Notes under the pieces: generated by a model | What the model was told of the DNA's origin: nothing | Databases searched by the model: none | The model's input: only the letters and a program-made list of their open reading frames with translations | Assembly (NCBI GenBank): GCA_001303415.1 | Contig: LJTN01000005.1 | Location: forward strand, 1 to 64,000 | Reading direction: 5' to 3' | DNA from: Myxococcales bacterium SG8_38 | GTDB taxonomy: Bacteria > Myxococcota_A > Polyangia > Polyangiales > Houyiibacteriaceae | Length of the DNA: 64,000 nt | Part shown: positions 39,541 to 47,590 of the stretch, in pieces | Position numbering within the stretch: position 1 is the first letter of the stretch | Layout: each line of letters starts with the position of its first letter | Position numbers and translations under genes: made by a program

Positions 39541-40089
39541 ATGCCTGTGATGCACTCGAAGGGGATGCCCATAGGGACTCCCGCTCCGCATTTTTCGCTG
39601 CCGGGCGTCGATGGAAAGACGTATTCCCTCGGTTCGTTCGCCGATGCCGAGCTGCTGGTCGTGGTGTTCACCTGCAACCACTGTCCGTACGCGAAGGCTT
39701 CCGAGGACCGATTGATCGAGATTCATCGCCACTATCGAGACCGGGGGGTCGAGCTCGTGGCGATCAACCCGAACGACGACGAAAAGTACCCGGACGATTC
39801 GTTCGATAAGATGAAGGAGAGGGCGGCCAGCAAGGGGTTCAGCTTCCCGTATCTGCGCGACGAAAGCCAAGAGGTGGCGCGCGCGTACGATGCAGCGTGC
39901 ACGCCCGACATCTTCGTCTTCGATCGGGACCGAAAGCTCGTCTACAACGGACGCATCGACGACAACTGGCAGGAGCCCGAGAAGGTGACGCGTCGAGACC
40001 TTCGCGCGGTGCTCGATGCTGCCTTGGAAGGCCGGACGGTCGATTTCGAGCACGTGCCTTCGATGGGCTGCTCAATCAAGTGGAAGTAG
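39541..40089 (+). CDS. Thioredoxin-fold (redoxin/AhpC-TSA-like) protein
   Basis: A 182-residue protein with a thioredoxin fold. GTPAPHFSLPGVDGKTYSL opens as in peroxiredoxin relatives, and FTCNHCPYAKA holds a CNHC pair in the active-site position. CTPDIFVFDRDRKLVYNGRIDDNW matches the cis-Pro segment of the thioredoxin fold. No signal peptide, so it is cytoplasmic. It is directly followed by a SpoU methylase gene and is probably in an operon with it. Confidence 0.88.
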   Translation: MPVMHSKGMPIGTPAPHFSLPGVDGKTYSLGSFADAELLVVVFTCNHCPYAKASEDRLIEIHRHYRDRGVELVAINPNDDEKYPDDSFDKMKERAASKGFSFPYLRDESQEVARAYDAACTPDIFVFDRDRKLVYNGRIDDNWQEPEKVTRRDLRAVLDAALEGRTVDFEHVPSMGCSIKWK

Positions 40090-40614
40090 ATGGCCCACGT
40101 TCCGCCTTTCGAAATGCCTCGGAACGAGGTCCGGCGTGAGCTGGACCGCATTCGGCATCCGTTTCGCATCGCGATCGACCGCGCCAAGAATCCGTTCAAC
40201 ATCGGCTCGATCATTCGGACGGCCCATTCGTTTCTGGCGAAGGAGATCATCCTCATCGGGACCGAGCCCTGGTACGAGCGGGCCGCCATGGGCATGCAGC
40301 GCTACGAGAACATCGTCGAGCTTCCGACCGAGCGCACCTTCCTCGACGCCGCCGAGCGAGAGGGGTGGCGACTGGTTGCGTTCGAGAAGGACCGTGCGCA
40401 AGTTGGCTTGTGGGAGGCGGGGCTGCCCAACGATGCCGTGTTCGTCTTCGGCAACGAGGACGACGGCTGCTCGCCGGGCATCCTCGAGGCGGCCGAGCAA
40501 GTAGTGGCCATTCCCATGTTCGGCATCAATCACAGCTATCCCATCAGTGTGGCGGCTGGGATTGCCATGGCCGAATGGGCCCGTAGGTACTACGAAAACG
40601 GCCGCTGCGCGTAG
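40090..40614 (+). CDS. SpoU/TrmH-family RNA methyltransferase
   Basis: A 174-residue 2'-O-methyltransferase of the SPOUT class. NPFNIGSIIRTAHSF is motif 1, FGNEDDGCSPGIL motif 2, and IPMFGINHSYPISVAAGIAM motif 3, where SAM is bound in the knot. The arginine and asparagine of motif 1 are kept. No N-terminal extension, as in the shorter family members. It immediately precedes three tRNA genes; the target RNA is not known. Confidence 0.9.
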   Translation: MAHVPPFEMPRNEVRRELDRIRHPFRIAIDRAKNPFNIGSIIRTAHSFLAKEIILIGTEPWYERAAMGMQRYENIVELPTERTFLDAAEREGWRLVAFEKDRAQVGLWEAGLPNDAVFVFGNEDDGCSPGILEAAEQVVAIPMFGINHSYPISVAAGIAMAEWARRYYENGRCA

Positions 40615-40655
40615 CCTTGCCTGGCGGAAAAGGAAAGCTAAACTCCGCCCCCTTT

Positions 40656-40731
40656 GGTGGGTGTAGCTCAGTGGTAGAGCACTGGATTGTGGCTCCGGGA
40701 GTCGCGGGTTCAAATCCCGTCACTCACCCCA
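40656..40731 (+). tRNA. tRNA-His (anticodon GTG)
   Basis: A 76-nt tRNA including the extra G-1 that pairs with C73, as required for HisRS recognition, and an encoded CCA end. The acceptor is GTGGGTG/CACTCAC, and the anticodon loop is ATTGTGG. First of three tRNAs in a row on the plus strand. Confidence 0.95.
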
Positions 40732-40758
40732 TCTTTGAAAGCTTCTGAACGATTGTGT

Positions 40759-40787
40759 CCCCGTAAAGTGCCTACGGCACCACGGGG
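40759..40787 (+). repeat. 29-nt hairpin repeat, unit 1
   Basis: Outer stem CCCCGT/ACGGGG; inner stem GTGCC/GGCAC; loop TAC; AAA and C bulges. Part of a four-copy family around tRNA-Arg(TCG). Confidence 0.75.
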
Positions 40788-40792
40788 CTGCG

Positions 40793-40821
40793 CCCCGTAA
40801 AACGGCTTTGCCGTCACGGGG
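40793..40821 (+). repeat. 29-nt hairpin repeat, unit 2
   Basis: Outer stem CCCCGT/ACGGGG; inner stem ACGGC/GCCGT; loop TTT; AAA and C bulges. It is five bases (CTGCG) after unit 1, in the same orientation. Confidence 0.75.
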
Positions 40822-40857
40822 CTGCGCCTCCTACGCCTGCAGGGCGTCGGAAAGCTT

Positions 40858-40931
<74 letters not shown>

Positions 40932-40962
40932 CCGCGAAAGGGCCAAAGGCTCTCTTCGCGAG

Positions 40963-40991
40963 CCCCGTGACGGCGTAGCCATTTTACGGGG
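40963..40991 (-). repeat. 29-nt hairpin repeat, unit 3 (reverse orientation)
   Basis: Read on the minus strand it has the same form as units 1 and 2: CCCCGT, AAA, inner stem ATGGC/GCCGT, loop TAC, C, ACGGGG. Confidence 0.75.
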
Positions 40992-40995
40992 CGAG

Positions 40996-41024
40996 CCCCG
41001 TGACGACGAAGTCGCTCTACGGGG
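40996..41024 (-). repeat. 29-nt hairpin repeat, unit 4 (reverse orientation)
   Basis: Read on the minus strand: CCCCGT, AGA, inner stem GCGAC/GTCGT, loop TTC, C, ACGGGG. It is separated from unit 3 by four bases. Confidence 0.75.
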
Positions 41025-41063
41025 CCGAATACGCCGCCAGCCCACCTACGGGCTGCGCGCACC

Positions 41064-41136
41064 GGGCCATTAGCTCAAGTGGTAGAGCAGTGGATTCTTA
41101 ATCCATTGGCTCCAGGTTCGAGTCCTGGATGGCCCA
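41064..41136 (+). tRNA. tRNA-Lys (anticodon CTT)
   Basis: A 73-nt cloverleaf: acceptor GGGCCAT/ATGGCCC, anticodon loop TTCTTAA, T arm CCAGG/CCTGG, discriminator A. Its 3' part is duplicated at 47276-47318, so this gene is the attachment site of the island that follows. Confidence 0.95.
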
Positions 41137-41137
41137 C
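41095..41137 (+). repeat. attL: 43-bp repeat inside tRNA-Lys
   Basis: Perfect 43-bp direct repeat, identical to 47276-47318, covering the tRNA from the anticodon loop to one base past its end. The tRNA stays intact on this side. Confidence 0.85.
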
Positions 41138-41420
41138 CCAGTATTTCCGATAAGTTTACGGTGCGAACTCAGATGGACATCGGAGCGTTCAGCTTTAACT
41201 TCCACTTCAAGTAGAACAAAGTCATGAACGGCGTGACCAAGACCTGCTTCCGGGAAAACAGCCACATCTCCCGCTTGTGCGATGTTTGCTCTGAAGAGGG
41301 GTCACGCCCCTTTTGGAACCGATGTCGAGTTGCGGCACACTTCTTGCCGCATCTGGATGCGCTACCCGTATCTCGACTCCATCTCCCTGCATCTCGCTGC
41401 TCCGTTCGGGCAAGGCACCC

Positions 41421-43247
41421 ATGAACATCCTCGGAATCTCGGCGTACTATCACGACAGCGCTGCTGCTCTCGTCCGTGATGGAACAATCGTTGCGGCCGC
41501 GCAGGAGGAGCGCTTCACCCGTAAGAAGCACGACTATCGGTTTCCTCAGCACGCGATCGACTACTGCCTGCGAGAGGCGGGCGTCGACCGCAACGAGATC
41601 GATTTGGTCGTGTTCTACGACAAGCCGCTCTTGAAGTTCGAGCGGATTCTGGAAACCTACGTGTCGTACTCACCGTCGGGCTTCAAGCTCTTCTTGATGG
41701 GGCTTCCGCTGTGGCTGAAGCAGAAGCTGCACACGCCCCGCGAGCTCAGAAACGGCCTCGGCGGCGAGTATGAAGGGCGCTTCGTGTTCCTCGAGCATCA
41801 CGAGTCGCACGCAGCAAGCGCGTTCTTTCCGTCGCCCTTCGACGAAGCCGCCATCCTCACGATGGACGGCGTCGGTGAGTGGGCCACCGGAAGCATCGGG
41901 GTCGGGCGCGGCAACCACATCGAGCTCAAGAAGGAGCTCAAGTTTCCGCATTCGCTCGGGCTGCTGTACTCGGCGTTCACCTATTTCACCGGCTTCAAGG
42001 TGAACAGCGGCGAGTACAAGCTCATGGGTCTCGCCCCCTATGGCCAGCCCATCTACAAGGACCGCATTCTGAACGAGCTCCTAGACCTCAAGGAGGACGG
42101 ATCGTTCCGGATGAACATGGACTACTTCGCGTTTTGCTATCGCGACCGCATGACCTCTCCTAAGATGGACGAGCTGTTTGGCGGTCCTCCACGGAGGGCC
42201 GAAACCGGCATCACACAGCGCGAAATGGACATTGCGGCCTCCATTCAGGCCGTCACCGAAGAAGTCGTGCTGCGGATCGCGTGCCACGCCCACGACGTCA
42301 CGGGCATGTCGAAGCTCACGCTGGCCGGCGGCGTTGCGCTCAACTGCGTGGCGAACGGACGCGTGCTCCGAGAAGGCCCCTTCGACGAAATCTGGATTCA
42401 GCCAGCTGCCGGCGATGCGGGCGGCGCGCTCGGGGCGGCACTCTTCGCCTGGTACGAGCTCCTCGAAAACCCGCGCGACAACGCGGGGAAGGACGTGCAG
42501 CAGGGCTCACTCTTGGGCCCGCACTACTCCGACGACGAAATCCGCGCCTTTTTGGATTCGCAGGGCGCCGTCTACGAGCACTTCGACGACGAAGAGGCCG
42601 TATGTAGGGAGATTGCGAACCTCCTGGCCGACCAGAACGTGGTCGGACACATGGCTGGGCGAATGGAGTTCGGGCCGCGTGCGCTCGGCAGCCGCTCCAT
42701 TTTGGGCGACGCTCGGTCGTCCGAGATGCAGTCCACGATGAACCTCAAGATCAAGTTCCGCGAGTCTTTCCGACCCTTCGCGCCGGCCGTCCTTCGGGAG
42801 CACGTGGACGAGTTCTTCGAGATGCGACCGAACGAGGACAGCCCCTACATGCTGCTCGTGGCCCCCGTGAAGGAAGACAAACGCTTGCCGATCGACGAAA
42901 ACGCGACGGGGCTCGCCAAGCTGCATCAGAAGCGCTCAGTCATTCCCGCGATCACGCACGTCGACCACTCCGCTCGAGTGCAGACGGTCGACCGCGAGCG
43001 CCACCCACGCTTCGCGAGCATACTCCAGGCGTTCAAAGAGAAGACGGGTTGCCCCGTTCTAATCAACACGAGCTTCAATGTGCGGGGTGAGCCCATCGTG
43101 AACACACCGGAGGATGCGTATCACTGCTTCATGGGAACCAACATGGACGTGCTGGTGATCGACAACTTCGTCTTGAAGAAGACCGAACAGCCGCACGCTC
43201 AGGTCATCGACCGCGATGCCTATCTCAGCCAGTTCGCGCTCGACTAG
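41421..43247 (+). CDS. Carbamoyltransferase (NodU/CmcH/TobZ family)
   Basis: A 608-residue enzyme transferring carbamoyl from carbamoyl phosphate to a hydroxyl group. It has the Kae1-like N-terminal domain (LGISAYYHDSAAALVRDG, LEHHESHAASAFFPS with the metal-binding histidines, TMDGVGEW) and the C-terminal YrdC-like part (MEFGPRALGSRSIL, INTSFNVRGEPIV). ATG at 41421 gives the standard MNILGISAY start; the longer frame upstream has no homology. Acceptor unknown. It is followed 2 bp later by an SxtJ gene. Confidence 0.94.
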   Translation: MNILGISAYYHDSAAALVRDGTIVAAAQEERFTRKKHDYRFPQHAIDYCLREAGVDRNEIDLVVFYDKPLLKFERILETYVSYSPSGFKLFLMGLPLWLKQKLHTPRELRNGLGGEYEGRFVFLEHHESHAASAFFPSPFDEAAILTMDGVGEWATGSIGVGRGNHIELKKELKFPHSLGLLYSAFTYFTGFKVNSGEYKLMGLAPYGQPIYKDRILNELLDLKEDGSFRMNMDYFAFCYRDRMTSPKMDELFGGPPRRAETGITQREMDIAASIQAVTEEVVLRIACHAHDVTGMSKLTLAGGVALNCVANGRVLREGPFDEIWIQPAAGDAGGALGAALFAWYELLENPRDNAGKDVQQGSLLGPHYSDDEIRAFLDSQGAVYEHFDDEEAVCREIANLLADQNVVGHMAGRMEFGPRALGSRSILGDARSSEMQSTMNLKIKFRESFRPFAPAVLREHVDEFFEMRPNEDSPYMLLVAPVKEDKRLPIDENATGLAKLHQKRSVIPAITHVDHSARVQTVDRERHPRFASILQAFKEKTGCPVLINTSFNVRGEPIVNTPEDAYHCFMGTNMDVLVIDNFVLKKTEQPHAQVIDRDAYLSQFALD

Positions 43248-43249
43248 TC

Positions 43250-43696
43250 ATGGCCAAGCTCGTCGAACTGAATCTCAATCCCGATCGGAAGACGCTGCGT
43301 CAGTTCGGCGTGATCGCGTTCATCGGTTTCGGGCTTCTCGGTGTTCTCGCGTACTACGAGAAGCTCATCTTTGCCTTTGGCCTCGGAAAGGTACGCCTCA
43401 CGGTCGTCGGCGTCCTTGTCGGTCTAGGCACCCTGGCGCTTGTCTTCTCGCTGGTCGCTCCGAAAGCCAATCGCTTCCTCTACGTGGGGCTCACGATTCT
43501 GGCGTTCCCGATCGGCTTCGTGCTGTCGTACGTGATCATGGGGACCCTGTACTTCCTGATCATCGGACCCATCGCGATCCTGTTTCGGCTATTCGGCCGC
43601 GACTCGATGCATCGAGGGTACGACCCAGATGCTCTAAGCTACTGGACGGACGCCAAGCCGCCGCGTGATAAAGGGAGCTACTTCCATCAATACTGA
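43250..43696 (+). CDS. SxtJ-family membrane protein
   Basis: A 148-residue membrane protein with four helices. LRQFGVIAFIGFGLLGVLAY and IIGPIAILFRLFGRDSM match SxtJ, a small protein constantly found after carbamoyltransferases of this kind. Function unknown; the tight spacing (2 bp) suggests that it anchors or assists the enzyme at the membrane. Confidence 0.88.
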   Translation: MAKLVELNLNPDRKTLRQFGVIAFIGFGLLGVLAYYEKLIFAFGLGKVRLTVVGVLVGLGTLALVFSLVAPKANRFLYVGLTILAFPIGFVLSYVIMGTLYFLIIGPIAILFRLFGRDSMHRGYDPDALSYWTDAKPPRDKGSYFHQY

Positions 43697-43704
43697 GAGG
43701 CAGC

Positions 43705-43914
43705 ATGACCGACAATCAAAAGAGCGAGAAGGACAAAGAGTTCCTCAGCCAGGCCTCGGGCAAGCAGTCGGGACTCATCTCCGAGTTCTTCGGCTTTCTG
43801 AAAGCCAACAAGAAGTGGTGGCTCGCGCCGATCATTATTTCCATTCTGTTGCTGGGATTGCTTGTGGTTTTGGGCGGTACCGCCGCGGCTCCGTTCATCT
43901 ACACGTTGTTCTGA
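43705..43914 (+). CDS. DUF5989 small membrane protein
   Basis: A 69-residue protein with a polar N-terminus, then EFFGFLKANKKWWLAPIIIS and one membrane helix, ending APFIYTLF. These are the DUF5989 hallmarks. It is the usual third member of the carbamoyltransferase-SxtJ cassette. GAGAGGCAGC precedes the ATG. Confidence 0.88.
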   Translation: MTDNQKSEKDKEFLSQASGKQSGLISEFFGFLKANKKWWLAPIIISILLLGLLVVLGGTAAAPFIYTLF

Positions 43915-45131
43915 ACCCAGCTTCAATGCCTGCCCTCGAAGTTGTTGGGGTTGGCCATGCGTCCCCTGCGACGGCGTCCGCCCAACTCGCGATCGCTCCT
44001 TCGAGGAACTGGGCGACCCATTGATGTGCCCGCGGGCTCCACTGCGAGTCGCCGTCGAAGCTCATGTCGAACTCCGGACAGCTATCAATCATGGAGCTGT
44101 AATCGGACTGCAGGCCCGAGAGGTCGAAGTCGTGCTTTCCTCTCGCACATTCCCAAGGGGCGGCAAGGAATAACAGTGAGAACTCCGCGCCAGAGCCTTT
44201 CGCAAGTGAGCGCGCTTCTCGAAAGATCGCGTCGGCATTCTCGATGAGCTCCTGGTGGATTGCTCGGTCGCGGATCGAGTGGTACAGTCCCGCCAGGAAT
44301 TGCGCTTGGAGCCAGCGATTTTCCGAGGACTCGCAGGCGCTGCGAGGTCGATGGCCTCCCATTCTCCGCCGACACGCATCCTCACGGCCCCGACAGGATA
44401 GTTCCCGCGGACGGGAAACCTGCAGAGGAACCGCCTATCGATCATGTTTCGGCGAAGGTCGAAGCTCATTGGCGCGAAAAGCACCATATCTCCGCGCCGT
44501 ACGAGCTCACGTCGCTCGTTCAGCCGCGTGACCATCTGCTCGAGTCCAAAACCCATCACTGCGTAGTTGACGACGTTGATGCCTCGCTCCGCTCCGAACC
44601 CCCCGCTAAAACATTGAGGGCTGTTTCGTCGTTGCTCACCCCGTGGCCGAATATGTACGAGTCGCCGAATACGTGAAGGGTCGGTGCTCGATCGATGTTC
44701 GGCGAAATGGCCTTGCGTCCTAGGGCATCCATTTCGTAAACGACGTCGAAGTTCCCTTCAGAGACGTGACGCCCTGTGGCGTTGGGAATCGGGCGCCACC
44801 CGAGGGTGGGATGCGGTTCGTGTACTAGCTCAATCTGCTCGGTTCTCCATTTGTCGACTTCACGCAGCCGCCAAAGCGAGAGGGAGAGCTCCGCTGCAAT
44901 CAAGATGAACGGCGCCAGGCCAGCTGTCACGAGGAACGCGCGTCGGTAGACGTTGCGCCTCGCCGACAGGAAGCCGATCGCCAGACACAAAAGTGCCAGC
45001 AAGACAGCATCCACGGTCACAAGGTATCTGACAGCATCGGGGTCTAGATGCAGAAAGGCTCCCACAACTATCGGATTGACGAATACGAGCAGCGTCCCAA
45101 GTGAGAGCGCGATCTGAGTGAACCAACCCAC
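43895..45131 (-). pseudogene. SGNH/GDSL hydrolase-like membrane protein with two frameshifts
   Basis: The N-terminal part (45131 to about 44600) encodes three to four membrane helices and then VFGDSYIFGHGV, an SGNH block I. After a run of six Gs on the minus strand (44599-44604) the frame must move by one to continue as FGAERGINVVNYAVMGFG. A second shift near 44350 is needed to reach CESSENRWLQAQFLAGLYHS and the C-terminal part. Together these make roughly 410 residues. SGNH genes often accompany carbamoyltransferase-SxtJ-DUF5989, but normally on the same strand. Sequencing error at the G run is possible; two shifts favour real decay. Confidence 0.7.
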
Positions 45132-45307
45132 ACGCGTCGAGTATAGGATAGCGGTCCCCGATTCAAGTCGTTATTCCCAACCTCCTAGCTCATCGGGATG
45201 ATGACGAGCGCCGAATCGTGCGGTGCCGGCTCGTTGCGTCGACTTGTGTTGCACTTCGTTTCGCGTCCCTATCGCCGACCTGAATTTCCACTTCATCTCG
45301 CTTTATC

Positions 45308-46559
45308 TCACAGCTCCCTTTCATCGCTGAAACGGTCGCGTTCCCGCTCTCGTTGCTGCACAAGTCGGATCGCGCGGGCGTCGCGCTCGGAGGCGCGCCT
45401 GGCGACGAAGTGGCGCCAGGTCCCGGGGTGCCAGGTCTTCTCAATCGCTCGTCGTTGGATCGCGAGCTTTCGCTTGAGGCCCCGAGTTTCGATGGTTTGC
45501 CGGAGCGCGAGCTGTCGGAGCAGCTGGCCTCGATCGCGAGCTGATACGGGTAGGGCATCGATGAACCTCCGTTGGAGGCGGTACTTTTGCCTCAGTTGTT
45601 GACGCTCGCGAGAGGCAGAGTTTCGATAGCTATTCCATGCCTCCCGGCGCTGCGTGCGCGCTTGCTCGAGGCTCTGTTCGTACTCCTTCCAGAGGCCCTG
45701 GGGCGCCCGAGCCGGCATCGGCGAGTACCGATGGGGCGCTTGCTGTGCAACTTCCCGCTGTTGCTCCGACGCCCTCTGGAACGCTCCGAGCCGTTCGCAG
45801 AGCCGAGTCTTGCTGAGCTCTCGAGCCACGAAGGAAGCCTTCACCCGCACGCCGCGCTCTACGTCCTCGAAGACCAGCCCGTTGCCGTGCGTGCGAATCA
45901 CAACGCCAAAGCGGCTGCAGAAGTCGTGCACGTCGTTCCAGCTTCGCAACTCGGTCGCGTGAAGAGCAGGCCGAAGCTTTTCCCGGTCCCAGCGCGCGAA
46001 GCTTTCGACTGCATGGTGGGCTTCGCAGTCTGCATCTCGCTGCGGGACCCTCTCGCGCTCGCGCGTCCTCGACCGAAGGGGTGTCTGGCCGAGCTCCCGT
46101 TCGAGGGCCCGGGCCCCGGTGAAGAGCTTCTTTCTGGTGGTCCCAAGCGGGCGAGTGAATCCGAAAGGTCCCTGGATGGATCTTATTGATCGCGATGTGG
46201 ATGTGCTCGTGATCGGTATCGTCGTGACGAACTGCGATGTACTGGTGCTCGGAAAACCCCAGCGTATCCAAAAGGCTTTCCGCAACTTGTTGAAGCTCCT
46301 TTCGTTCGAGGCGTCGATCGTCAGGGTCGAGCGAGATGACGAGGTGATACGTGCGCTTGCTGCCGGCGCGGGTACTTTGCGCTTGGACGGCGTCGACGAG
46401 CTTGCAGGCCAGCTCGAGGTCGTCTTTGCCGCTGACCCCCGGCAGATTGGCGGCGTGAAACCACGTGGCGCGGGGCTTGGAGCCTCGCCCCTGGATGTAG
46501 CGCGCCAGGTGTCGGAAGCCCCGGTTTGATGCTGATTCCCGTTGATGCCGGACGATCAC
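45308..46559 (-). pseudogene. mobA: MobA/TraI-type relaxase, frameshifted
   Basis: The first 140 residues include HDDTDHEHIHIAINKIHP, the metal-binding histidine motif of MOB relaxases. Near 46140, after SPAWDHQKE, the frame shifts by one and the protein continues in another frame (KKLFTGARALERELG) to a long Arg/Gln-rich helical C-terminus ending at 45308. A single inserted base explains it. The start overlaps the mobC stop by 4 bp. The N-terminal catalytic part could still be made as a short product. Confidence 0.8.
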
Positions 46560-46900
46560 CGCTGCCCTGCCAGCCGGTTCACCGCGCGGCGGACGTCCAT
46601 CACCGAGTCGAGGAGCTCGAGGTTTAGTCGATGAGAGGTCGACCGGTCCGAAATGCCTTCGCGAATGGCGAGCTTGAGCAGACCACCGATGCGGTTGAGG
46701 TTGGCGTGGACTCGGGAGACTTCCGTGAGCGCCTGGGCGTCGATCGTGCTCTTGAGCTGGGCGCCGGTGAGACAGCGTCGCAGGACCTCACCGCGCGAGC
46801 AGCTTGTCTGCTTGGCAAGCGCGTCGAGTCGCGCGAAATCGTCCTCGTCGATTCGCAAGGACACGATGCGGGACTTCCGCTTCTTCTGTGCGCGCTTCAC
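46556..46900 (-). CDS. mobC: MobC-like relaxosome accessory protein
   Basis: A 114-residue basic protein. KSRIVSLRIDEDDFARLDALAKQTSCSRGEVLRRCL is a ribbon-helix-helix DNA-binding start, and LTEVSRVHANLNRIGGLLKL matches the MobC C-terminal region that helps melt oriT. It overlaps its neighbours by 4 bp on both sides, forming a three-gene mob operon. Confidence 0.8.
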   Translation of the reverse strand: MKRAQKKRKSRIVSLRIDEDDFARLDALAKQTSCSRGEVLRRCLTGAQLKSTIDAQALTEVSRVHANLNRIGGLLKLAIREGISDRSTSHRLNLELLDSVMDVRRAVNRLAGQR

Positions 46901-47148
46901 CCGGCGCCTTCCTGTCCCTTCTCGACGTCATCAACGACCCGCACGCGCAACACCAAGCTCGCCAGCTCCAACGCACGCCTCAAAGCAAACTCAGGGGGTC
47001 CTTCAAGCACTTGCCGGCTCGCCTCCAACAACTCCGAACGCAGGACGAGCTCCGCGAACTCACGCAATACAGAAATCGAAATCTCACCGCCCTCGGCGAC
47101 GCGATGAAGCAACGTCGCGGCGGCTGCGTGGACGTTTTCCATCGGCAC
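46897..47148 (-). CDS. Small protein, first gene of the mob operon
   Basis: An 83-residue protein, mostly helical and acidic, with no recognised family. ATGA overlap with mobC and position directly after the probable oriT region suggest a mobilization or regulatory role. A start six bases downstream is also possible. Confidence 0.5.
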   Translation of the reverse strand: MPMENVHAAAATLLHRVAEGGEISISVLREFAELVLRSELLEASRQVLEGPPEFALRRALELASLVLRVRVVDDVEKGQEGAG

Positions 47149-47165
47149 AACGCCGTTTTCGCGTT

Positions 47166-47178
47166 GGACACAGTGTCC
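47166..47178. promoter_or_regulatory. 13-bp perfect palindrome upstream of the mob operon
   Basis: GGACACAGTGTCC is a perfect inverted repeat 18 bp before the first mob gene, in a region that also has the AT-rich TTGAAAAATTCAA (47240-47252). Possible operator or part of oriT; the nick site is not identified. Confidence 0.35.
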
Positions 47179-47275
47179 GAAAAGGGTCGTTTCGGGGCGT
47201 TTGGTGGCCTCTCGTGACGCTACGTCGCCCGCGAAATCATTGAAAAATTCAATATTTTCAGGTACTTGGGGTGCG

Positions 47276-47318
47276 TTCTTAATCCATTGGCTCCAGGTTC
47301 GAGTCCTGGATGGCCCAC
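47276..47318 (+). repeat. attR: 43-bp copy of the tRNA-Lys 3' end
   Basis: Identical to 41095-41137. Upstream bases differ from the tRNA, so it is only a 3' fragment and not a second tRNA gene. Confidence 0.85.
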
Positions 47319-47407
47319 TAGTGATCCCGCGAACTTAGCGTTGGCGGGTTTTAGTTTGGTGTCAGGTTTGGTGTCACCAGGGCGCTTTGGCGGGTCAGGA
47401 ACCGGCC

Positions 47408-47590
47408 CTAGACCCGCTGGAACTCGCACATGGTCTCATTAGTGCTGTCGGCGTACCGTTGCGTGGTCGCAATGCTGGCGTGCCCTGCGAGATCCTTGAC
47501 CATGTGGATGGGAGCCTTTGTCTTGTCAATCTGCCACGGCGCCTGCATTGAGAGCGCTCGAGCGAAGGAGATCGCAGCATGAAGGCCACT
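47408..47590 (-). pseudogene. Tyrosine recombinase (integrase) C-terminal remnant
   Basis: Reads APIHMVKDLAGHASIATTQRYAD before ending in CEFQRV. GHxSixTTqrY is the C-terminal part of the phage-integrase active site, with the catalytic His and Tyr. Everything upstream is missing, including the RHT arginine and the N-terminal domains. It points toward the right att repeat. Confidence 0.65.

Larger units (their letters stand above)
41095..47318. mobile_element. tRNA-Lys-inserted mobilizable island (about 6.2 kb)
   Basis: Bounded by the 43-bp att repeats. The contents are a carbamoyltransferase/SxtJ/DUF5989 cassette (41421-43914), a frameshifted SGNH-like gene, and a mob operon (relaxase, MobC and a small upstream gene). 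No integrase is inside the repeats, so it could not excise by itself; a decayed integrase sits 90 bp outside the right repeat. The relaxase is frameshifted, so the element is probably no longer mobile. Confidence 0.75.

Noticed and set aside
47220-47429. A 69-residue frame on the minus strand containing GLEPGANGLRTHPK
   Set aside because: It is the reverse complement of the tRNA-Lys fragment; such frames are common false proteins across tRNA genes.
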